DNA of 64,000 nucleotides, taken from positions 62,001 to 126,000 of the forward strand of contig NZ_LGIS01000028.1 of the NCBI RefSeq assembly GCF_001187905.1. Reading direction: 5' to 3'. The notes beneath the pieces are model-generated. The model worked only from the letters and a program-made list of their open reading frames with translations. It was not told where the DNA came from and searched no databases. Source of the DNA: Pantoea sp. RIT-PI-b (GTDB lineage: Bacteria; Pseudomonadota; Gammaproteobacteria; Enterobacterales; Enterobacteriaceae). The translations under genes were made by a program, and so were the position numbers. Shown piece by piece: positions 57,753 through 64,000 of the stretch. Numbering within the stretch: position 1 is the stretch's first letter; each line of letters begins with the position of its first letter.

Positions 57753-60616
57753 TGTTCGGACTCTTTAAAGGGAAATCCCCTGAAAAAAACCGCCACTTAT
57801 CTGACGTTTCTGAGCAGGCCGGCCCGGAGCCCATTGTCCGTCCCGGTAAAATGTCACAGGCCGATGAAAAACGCGTTTACTCGCATAATCCGTCCATCGT
57901 TGATTATCTGCCGTGGGCAGAGTTTCTGGATGAGGAGCAGTGCCTGCTGCTTGATGATGGTATCTCAGTGGGTGCCGTCTACGAAGTGACGCCGGCGGCG
58001 ACCGAAGGCCGACCTGACGAGCGACTGGAGCAGATCCGCGACGTAGTGGAAGATGCGCTGCAGGACAGCTTTGACGACCTGGCGAGCAATCCGTGGATCG
58101 TTCAGTTCTACTGTCAGGATGAAAATAACGTCGATGCCTACCTTGACCGCCTGCGCGGCTACGTCAGGCCGCACGCGCAGGGCAGCGAGTTTACCGAGGC
58201 GTGGCTTAAGGAAACCGAACAGCATATGCGCGGGATTGCGCGTCCTGAAGGTCTGTTTGAAGACAAGCTGATCACCGGCCAGCCATGGCGCGGGCAGCAG
58301 CGACGCACGCGCATGGTTATCTACCGCTGGGCGACAAAAAACAGCGTTGATTTGATGTCACCCATCGGCATGCTGAATCAGGCGTGTGAGCGCCTCTGCA
58401 GCGCCTTTTCCAGCGTCAACATCTACTGCACGCGCCAGAATGGCCTGCAGGTTCACGCCTGGCTGCTGCGGATGTTCAATCCTGCGCCCGAGGGCATGAA
58501 TAAAGAAGCGTTTTACCGCGCAGCGGCCTATGAAGACAGCCGGGACACGCCTGCAGGCATGATACCCGTAGAGAATGATTTCGCCGAAACCCTGCTGTTC
58601 ACGCCGCCACGTTCTGACGTTGAAAACGGCGTGTGGTGGCTGGATAACGTTGCCCATTCAGCCATTTCCGTGGAGCGCCTGCGTAAACCCCCTGAGCCCG
58701 GCACGCTCACCGGCGAAAAGAGCCGGGGTGAAAAGAAAATTAACGCGCTGATGGACACGTTCCCCGAAGGCACCATGCTGTGCATGACGGTTGTCGCAGA
58801 GCCGCAGGACACGCTGGAAGAGAAGTTTAACCGCCTGGCGAAAAACGCCATCGGCGAGAATACCGAGTCGGGTCGCGTCCGTCAGGACGTCGCGGCGGGC
58901 CAGGAGGTGGTGGGGAACCGCCACAAACTTTATCGCGCCGCCATCACCTTTGTGCTCCGGGCAAAAGACATGCCCGAAATGAACCGTAAGCGCATCGAGC
59001 TCAGCACCGTACTCCTGAACGAAGGGCTGCAGCCGGTGCGCGCTGAAGATGAAACCGGCCCGCTTAACACCTGGCTGCGAGCGCTGCCTATGTGTTTTAA
59101 CCCGCAGCACGACAAAAAAAACTGGTATACCCGCCTGACGTGGGTTCAGCACCTTGCCGGGCTGCTGCCCGTCACCGGCCGCGAAACCGGGACCGGCAAC
59201 GCCGGATTCAGCTTTTTTAACCGTGGCGGCGACGTGCTTGATTTTGATCCCCTGAACAAGGATGACCGCTCTCAGAACGCGCACATGCTGCTGTTCGGAC
59301 CGACCGGCGCAGGTAAATCCGCCACGCTCTGCTCGATGCTCTGTCAGCTGATGGCCGTGCACCGCCCGCGCCTGTTCATTGCGGAAGCCGGTAACAGTTT
59401 CGGGCTGACCGCTGACTACTTTGAAAGCCTGGGCCTTACGGTTAACAAGGTCAGCGTCAAACCCGGCAGCGGCGTATCGCTGCCCCCCTTCGCTGATGCG
59501 CATAAGCTGTTTGACGGCGACGCGCCCGCTCCGGCAATTGATGAGAGTGACCTGCCGGATATTGAAGACGATCCGGATGATGATGAAGAGAACGGTAAGC
59601 GCGACATTCTGGGCGAGATGGAAATTTCTGCCCGAATGATGATCACCGGCGGCGACCCGAAAGAAGACGCCGCGCTGAAGCGTGCCGACCGCGCCATGAT
59701 CCGAGAAGCGCTGATTATGGCCGCGCGTAAAACCCTGGAGGAAGGCCGCCAGATGCTGCCGGGCGATCTGCAGAATGCGCTTAACGCCATTTCACTGGAG
59801 ACTGAAAGCGGCAGCGGGCAGGTACGTAACGAAACCCGCCGGGCAAAAGCGGCTGAAATGGCCGAATCCCTGGGCATGTTTACGCAGCAGGGAAGCTTTG
59901 AGGCCGAACTCTTTAACCAGGAGGGTTCACTCTGGCCGGAGGCTGACGTTACGCTGATTGACCTGGCGCACCTCGCCCGTGAAGGGTACGAGGCGCAGAT
60001 GGCGCTGACGATGGTGTCGCTGACCAACACCATCAACAACATTGCCGAACGTGACCAGTACCTTGAGCGCGACATTGTTTTTACCGTGGATGAGGCGCAC
60101 GTTGTGACGGTTAACCCACTTCTCGCCCCCTATATGACCAAAGTGGTCAAGATGTGGCGTAAGCTTGGCGCATGGCTGTGGCTTGCCACACAGAACCTTG
60201 AGGATTACCCGAACGCAGCCGGCAAGATGCTGAATATGGCAGAGTGGTGGATCTGCCTGACGATGCCGAAAAAAGAGGTGGAGGATATTGCCCGCTTCCG
60301 GACGCTTTCAGAAGAGCAAAAAGCCGTGCTGCTTTCCGCCAGTAAGCTCTCACGGTGCTATACCGAAGGCGTGGTACTCTCGAAGAAAATTGAAGCGCTG
60401 TTCCGCGCTGTTCCGCCCAGCCTTTACCTCGCGCTCGGGATGACGGAGAAAGAAGAGAAAGCCGAACGTAAAGCGCTGATGCGTAAACATAACTGTTCTG
60501 AGCTGGATGCTGCTATTCTCGTAGCGAAAAAACTGGATCGTCTGCGTGGATTGATGACGGAAGATGCGGCCGGGATGCCCGAACACAATGATAAGAGAGA
60601 GATGCTGACCGCATGA
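57752..60616 (+). CDS. traC: TraC/VirB4-like conjugation ATPase (TIGR03744)
   Basis: The 954-residue ATPase powers pilus assembly and transfer. An N-terminal domain (about 1-450) is followed by Walker A FGPTGAGKSAT near residue 516 and Walker B IVFTVDEAHVV, then WLATQNLEDYPNAAGKMLNM. An acidic insertion (DLPDIEDDPDDDEEN) lies between them. The length matches PFL_4706-type proteins. The 3' end overlaps the next gene by four bases. Confidence 0.95.
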   Translation: MFGLFKGKSPEKNRHLSDVSEQAGPEPIVRPGKMSQADEKRVYSHNPSIVDYLPWAEFLDEEQCLLLDDGISVGAVYEVTPAATEGRPDERLEQIRDVVEDALQDSFDDLASNPWIVQFYCQDENNVDAYLDRLRGYVRPHAQGSEFTEAWLKETEQHMRGIARPEGLFEDKLITGQPWRGQQRRTRMVIYRWATKNSVDLMSPIGMLNQACERLCSAFSSVNIYCTRQNGLQVHAWLLRMFNPAPEGMNKEAFYRAAAYEDSRDTPAGMIPVENDFAETLLFTPPRSDVENGVWWLDNVAHSAISVERLRKPPEPGTLTGEKSRGEKKINALMDTFPEGTMLCMTVVAEPQDTLEEKFNRLAKNAIGENTESGRVRQDVAAGQEVVGNRHKLYRAAITFVLRAKDMPEMNRKRIELSTVLLNEGLQPVRAEDETGPLNTWLRALPMCFNPQHDKKNWYTRLTWVQHLAGLLPVTGRETGTGNAGFSFFNRGGDVLDFDPLNKDDRSQNAHMLLFGPTGAGKSATLCSMLCQLMAVHRPRLFIAEAGNSFGLTADYFESLGLTVNKVSVKPGSGVSLPPFADAHKLFDGDAPAPAIDESDLPDIEDDPDDDEENGKRDILGEMEISARMMITGGDPKEDAALKRADRAMIREALIMAARKTLEEGRQMLPGDLQNALNAISLETESGSGQVRNETRRAKAAEMAESLGMFTQQGSFEAELFNQEGSLWPEADVTLIDLAHLAREGYEAQMALTMVSLTNTINNIAERDQYLERDIVFTVDEAHVVTVNPLLAPYMTKVVKMWRKLGAWLWLATQNLEDYPNAAGKMLNMAEWWICLTMPKKEVEDIARFRTLSEEQKAVLLSASKLSRCYTEGVVLSKKIEALFRAVPPSLYLALGMTEKEEKAERKALMRKHNCSELDAAILVAKKLDRLRGLMTEDAAGMPEHNDKREMLTA

Positions 60617-61008
60617 TTAAGCTCAAGTATGCGCAACCTCTGACCCAGCGCCCTGCGCCGGACGAAACGCCAACCCCTGCTATGTTCAGCCTGCATCCGC
60701 AGGGGGAGCCCGCGATGACGGCAACAACGGCAGAGCGACTGACCGCCATGGAGAACGCGCTGAGGTCAAGGCTGCAACCGCCGGTAACGATCACCTGTAA
60801 CCCGCATCGTATCGGTAAGAGCAGCTGCGTGTCGGTTCATCTTGAGGACAGCAGGGGCAAGCGCGCGGACATTTTGCTGACGCAGGAAGGTCGCGCCGGA
60901 CTCCCGCTGGATCACGAATTTGATTCACCGCGCTGGCATGTAAACGTGCCAGATGCCGCCGACATGATTTTTCTGACTCTGTGGATTAACGAGTTATTCA
61001 AAGATTAA
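60613..61008 (+). CDS. Hypothetical protein coupled to traC
   Basis: A 131-residue soluble protein starting at the overlapping ATGA. The second half has strands VTITCNPHRIGKSSCVSVHL, ADILLTQEGRAGLPLDHEFD and a terminal helix IFLTLWINELF. No family is recognised. The place between TraC and TIGR03757 is a common insertion hot spot in PFGI-1 elements, so it may be cargo. Confidence 0.6.
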   Translation: MIKLKYAQPLTQRPAPDETPTPAMFSLHPQGEPAMTATTAERLTAMENALRSRLQPPVTITCNPHRIGKSSCVSVHLEDSRGKRADILLTQEGRAGLPLDHEFDSPRWHVNVPDAADMIFLTLWINELFKD

Positions 61009-61061
61009 GCAAAATACTATCTGTTCCCGGCTCTTTAAGCCGGTTTTAAAAAGGAGATCAA

Positions 61062-61463
61062 ATGGCACTTTCTATATCGCTTGCTGCATTTAAAGTTAAC
61101 GCCGGCGGGGAAAGCATCACCAGTTTTGAAACGCTGAATCCACCTGGAATGGCTGAGTCTTTCTGGAGTTTACCGGATGCAAATCTTTACCTGGTCTGTA
61201 TGGCGAAGAAAAAAGGTGAACTTCGTGATGTTAAAGCCGGGATCGCGGTTTTAACGAGCCATACTCACCACGACAAAGAATTTCAGGACGCTGTCATGGG
61301 TTTAATCCGTACCAGCCCCGTTCTCAAGCCTATCAGCGAAAAATCAAATATGTCGCTTTTGCCAGCGCGGCTATCTGTTCAAGGCGAAATTCCAACAGAA
61401 GACGAGCTTAAAGGTGTTTTTTTCCAGCAGTATCTTAAGCACAGTAGCGCTGGTAGTGCCTAA
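61062..61463 (+). CDS. Hypothetical protein (133 aa)
   Basis: AAAAGGAG lies six bases before ATG 61062, a strong ribosome-binding site. The protein (MALSISLAAFKVNAGGESIT, then ESFWSLPDANLYLVCMAKKK) has no signal peptide or motif I know. Composition is closer to the element than to the AT-rich next gene. Function unknown. Confidence 0.6.
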   Translation: MALSISLAAFKVNAGGESITSFETLNPPGMAESFWSLPDANLYLVCMAKKKGELRDVKAGIAVLTSHTHHDKEFQDAVMGLIRTSPVLKPISEKSNMSLLPARLSVQGEIPTEDELKGVFFQQYLKHSSAGSA

Positions 61464-61515
61464 TTTAACTGAGCGGGGCATTCCCGCTTATTACCCTCCG
61501 CAACTCAGTGCTAAA

Positions 61516-62550
61516 TTAAAAGGTGTATGCTGTTCTCGTTAAAAGTCTATCTTCATAGTTTTCAAATATCAGTGTCCAATCCTCATCTCCAGGATACACT
61601 TGGCAAACTCGTTCAGCTCGAAACAACTCTGGTTCGATTTTATTTTTTGCAAATGGGTTGTGAAAAACCATAAGCCCATCAGTTATTTTTTCTTCATAAT
61701 CTGAGGGCCATTTTTCTATATGCTTTACTTTCCCATCGGGTGGGGTTGACCATGTCGAACTGATCATTATTTTTTCCCCTTTTTTGTTTGCTAAAGCCTG
61801 CAACTTACTGAAAGTGGCTGCATTATTAAATATTACAGCACTTAAACATTCATATTGATTGTCATTGAATATTCCAAGGGGTATTTCAGCCCCATTTCCC
61901 TTCTCTACAAAACCAAGGTTTTCAACTGGTGGGCCATCAGGGTATAGCTCCGGATGGTCTAATGCTATGTCTTCGTTAACATATTCATCATATAACACGG
62001 CCCTGATAGGGCGATCATTTTGAAGGTTGAAAAACCTCTGTTCAAAAGGGGCTAGAGCAATTATAAATGGTTTTCCTTTAACATGTGACAATTTGCTGTA
62101 ACTTTTTTCATACTTTTTAACTTTTGATATGATTGAATTATTAATCCTTATCATTGCCTCCTTGTTTAGCTCCCAGAACCTTTTTGGAATTGAACGTTGG
62201 TAATCATCCATTCGGTCCCACTCTGGAACTTTTCCGAGCGCTGAATTGCAAATCGTCGCCTCAACAATAATATCAGCACAACTTTTATTTATTAAAAAAT
62301 CAGGAGAGCCGTTGGAAAGGTCAACTTTAAAATCCATTTCTTTAAATGCTGAATAAAGATAAACCTCCCAAAATGTTGAGTTAAAAGTGCTTTGAAACTC
62401 TTTAACCAATTTACCATCTCTGTCACTGAAACCAGAAGCCCATTCATTGAATAATTTCCTTGCATTTATATACTTCTCTGGCAGAAGCCTCTCAAAGTTA
62501 GGGTGATATTCTTTTGGGTCAATTACCGGATTAAAAAAATCCATTTCCAT
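61516..62550 (-). CDS. Putative PD-(D/E)xK nuclease-like cargo protein
   Basis: The 344-residue protein is much more AT-rich than its neighbours and is on the opposite strand in the traC-TIGR03757 hot spot. FWEVYLYSAFKEMDFKVDLS, GSPDFLINKSCADIIVEATI follows the E-(x)n-PD-(x)n-E-x-x layout of restriction-like folds, with VEAT in place of ExK. The C-terminal half (about 150-344) is unrecognised. A defence or DNA-targeting role is plausible from context but unproven. GGGAGG precedes ATG 62550. Confidence 0.55.
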   Translation of the reverse strand: MEMDFFNPVIDPKEYHPNFERLLPEKYINARKLFNEWASGFSDRDGKLVKEFQSTFNSTFWEVYLYSAFKEMDFKVDLSNGSPDFLINKSCADIIVEATICNSALGKVPEWDRMDDYQRSIPKRFWELNKEAMIRINNSIISKVKKYEKSYSKLSHVKGKPFIIALAPFEQRFFNLQNDRPIRAVLYDEYVNEDIALDHPELYPDGPPVENLGFVEKGNGAEIPLGIFNDNQYECLSAVIFNNAATFSKLQALANKKGEKIMISSTWSTPPDGKVKHIEKWPSDYEEKITDGLMVFHNPFAKNKIEPELFRAERVCQVYPGDEDWTLIFENYEDRLLTRTAYTF

Positions 62551-62651
62551 GCGACCTCCCTTAACGTGATGACAATTTGTATATTGAGTAATTACATATT
62601 AATAAATTACTCTTTTTAGTCTTTTCCTAATAGCTTTTTACTTGAAAGGGC

Positions 62652-62742
62652 TAAATTTTTTACTTTCGAAAAAGAGTTTACTGCTGAAAGCCAGACCACG
62701 CGCTGCCACTCTGACGGCCTGTTACCGTAACGGAGATCCGCT
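62652..62742 (+). promoter_or_regulatory. T4SS unit 3 promoter region with AAAAAGAGTT box
   Basis: AAAAAGAGTT (62669-62678) starts 74 bp before ATG 62743, the same distance as at unit 2. Context TTTTTTACTTTCG-box-TACTGCTGAA matches the 52.75 kb copy. Confidence 0.6.
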
Positions 62743-63138
62743 ATGCGACTCAGGCTATTCCACTCACTTTTCCTGTTTATACCGTTTCAGCTGATGGCGG
62801 GCACCGTTGTGTATACCGATGCTGAACACCCCCCTCAGAATCTGACTGATGACAGCTCGGTTGTCTGGCTTGATGGCCCCGACCGCCTGCAGGACTCCAT
62901 TTTCGGCCAGCTGGCAGCCGATCCGCAGCTGGCCGCTCAGCAGGCCCGCGAAATCATTCAGTCGCCGCAATGGCCCGGACAGCAGGAGCAGATTGCTCAG
63001 GCATACCGACAGGTTGTACATGCCTGGGAGATCGGGATACATAAGTTCCCCGCCGTCGTTTTCGATGATCGGGATGTGGTTTATGGCACGGCCGACGTTT
63101 CCAGGGCTGCCACGCTTCGTAGTCAGGGGGGTAAATGA
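62743..63138 (+). CDS. TIGR03757-family conjugation protein (TrbC-like)
   Basis: A 131-residue exported protein (signal ending PFQLMAGTVVYTD) with a thioredoxin-like pattern and the conserved IGIHKFPAVVFDDRDVVYGTAD end. It starts the third transfer unit and overlaps the next gene by four bases. It corresponds to the short periplasmic protein preceding TraU in PFGI-1 elements. Confidence 0.9.
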   Translation: MRLRLFHSLFLFIPFQLMAGTVVYTDAEHPPQNLTDDSSVVWLDGPDRLQDSIFGQLAADPQLAAQQAREIIQSPQWPGQQEQIAQAYRQVVHAWEIGIHKFPAVVFDDRDVVYGTADVSRAATLRSQGGK

Positions 63139-64000
63139 TGCGCTTCTCCCCCGGAACACACTTCAACGCCGCCGGTGTTGCCACCGTGCTGGTAGCAGCC
63201 GCGACTCCCGCCACGGTTTCCGCTATTAATACTGCCGGCATCATTGCCAGCGCCATTACCCAGGACTGCATCAGCTGGCGCGTCAGCGGCATCTGTTACT
63301 GGCTGATGTGTACGCCCTTTGGCTGTTCGGTGAAAACCTCCGTCAAGGTGACGCACTTCATTCCTGAAGTGGTGGTGTCCACCTACACCGACCCGGGCGG
63401 TAATCCCTGGACAGAAATGGCGTTTATGATCGGCGCGTCCGGTACGATCGATAACGCGCTGACCAGCGGTGCGCCAGCCGGCGGCGGTAACGCTGCCGAT
63501 ATCAAGACGCCCGGGCAGCGCAAGTCGAACATCAAATTCAAGTACGCCGATGCGATAGGCCACCCTGCCACCTCCGTCATTGGCGGCAGCATTGCCGGTT
63601 ACTCGTGCGATACCGCCGCCACGCCATTCAATCCCTACTTTCTGAGCACGCTGGATTCACTTGTCTGGCGATCGGGACTGCCTGAATCGCTGTATCCCGA
63701 GGCGCTGGTTCCCGGCCAGCGCGAACTGGGCAGCCAGGTCAGCGCCAACATGTGGGGCAACATTTATCCCCGCTCCGGCTTCGTCAGCCAGACAGACGAT
63801 GACAAAGCCTCCGCCGTGGTCGCGCAGCGGGTCGCCGACATTATCACCCGCTCCGGGCAGCCTCACGTTTATCAGGTACTGAAGGGCACGCACAAGGCCG
63901 GCTACTGGCCGCCAGGAGAGGTGAAAGAAAACACGGGCACGGCGAATCATAAATGGCAGCGCCTGTCGCCCACGCTTTCCGCTTCCTGCGCCATCTTTCC
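63135..64000 (+). CDS. traU: TIGR03756-family protein (TraU-like), cut by window end
   Basis: The frame starts at ATG 63135 (or 63138) overlapping the previous stop and runs open to the window edge (288 residues seen). It has an N-terminal signal, SAITQDCISWRVSGICYWLM with paired cysteines, CTPFGCSVKTSVKVTHFIPE, and MWGNIYPRSGFVSQTDD, all typical of TraU/TIGR03756. TraU proteins assist DNA transfer and pair with TrbC-like partners, as here. The 3' part, and probably TIGR03755, TraG and the true relaxase, lie outside. Confidence 0.9.
   Translation, partial: MMRFSPGTHFNAAGVATVLVAAATPATVSAINTAGIIASAITQDCISWRVSGICYWLMCTPFGCSVKTSVKVTHFIPEVVVSTYTDPGGNPWTEMAFMIGASGTIDNALTSGAPAGGGNAADIKTPGQRKSNIKFKYADAIGHPATSVIGGSIAGYSCDTAATPFNPYFLSTLDSLVWRSGLPESLYPEALVPGQRELGSQVSANMWGNIYPRSGFVSQTDDDKASAVVAQRVADIITRSGQPHVYQVLKGTHKAGYWPPGEVKENTGTANHKWQRLSPTLSASCAIF

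Noticed and set aside
58658..59503. 281-codon minus-strand frame opposite traC
   Set aside because: Shadow of the TraC-like ATPase; no family features.

Overview
This window looks like one side of a large, low-copy enterobacterial plasmid, most like those of Erwiniaceae and relatives (Pantoea, Erwinia, Serratia-type hosts). The evidence is a RepFIB-family initiator with many iterons, a P1/F-type ParA-ParB system, a LexA-controlled umuDC pair, and many genes of the PFGI-1/SPI-7 class of integrating conjugative elements (GI-type, or type G, T4SS). No rRNA, tRNA, core chromosomal operon or CRISPR array was seen. The first ~15 kb are AT-richer and decayed; the conjugation part is GC-richer and densely packed.

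Layout. 1-2400: RepFIB-like repA on the minus strand between two iteron fields, with a perfect DnaA box and clusters of GATC. 2400-5100: no intact gene, but a badly decayed IS3-family element (3.8-4.9 kb). 5.1-7.4 kb: parAB with a downstream inverted repeat. 7.9-9.0 kb: broken secreted-protein and Rhs-like fragments. 9.3-14.6 kb: umuDC, a metallophosphoesterase and small accessory genes. 14.7-26.6 kb: a tyrosine recombinase followed by a long operon of mostly unknown genes, ArdC antirestriction protein, DUF1281 and DUF5983 proteins, a methylase-fold protein, a UvrD-like helicase and a TraI_2-domain protein. 26.6-28.0 kb: a minus-strand cargo operon (regulator, sensor-like protein, thioesterase). 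28.3-39.3 kb: the GI-element replication module (DnaB, ParB, DUF2857, STY4528-type replication protein, TIGR03761, TopB, DUF3577/STY4534, SSB). 39.4-46.1 kb: PilL to TraD and TIGR03747. 46.1-52.6 kb: cargo (chorismate mutase, AraC regulator, LysE exporter, IS110 element, SDR, GNAT, SRAP protein). 52.8-64.0 kb: the T4SS core (RAQPRD to TraC-like ATPase, then TIGR03757 and a TraU-like gene cut by the window end), with a three-gene insertion at 60.6-62.6 kb.

How it works together. repA/oriV and parAB would maintain the plasmid. The GI module may add a second replication system: palindromes inside the STY4528-type gene look like an origin. TraD, TraC and the TIGR037xx proteins build the mating channel. 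ArdC may protect incoming DNA from restriction. UmuDC gives damage-induced mutagenic synthesis.

The most notable signals are in RNA. (1) A ~175-nt leader occurs three times (14.7, 16.5, 37.3 kb). Each copy sits right behind a sigma70-like promoter and keeps its helices by compensatory changes. (2) At least nine or ten gene starts between 16.7 and 37.6 kb are preceded by a three-part module: X, then its complement X', then a second X at the Shine-Dalgarno/start region. In many of them X:X' is an intrinsic terminator with a T-tract. This suggests an operon-wide terminator/translation switch, possibly read through under control of the leader. (3) Three T4SS transcription units share an AAAAAGAGTT box 74-77 bp before their first start codon.
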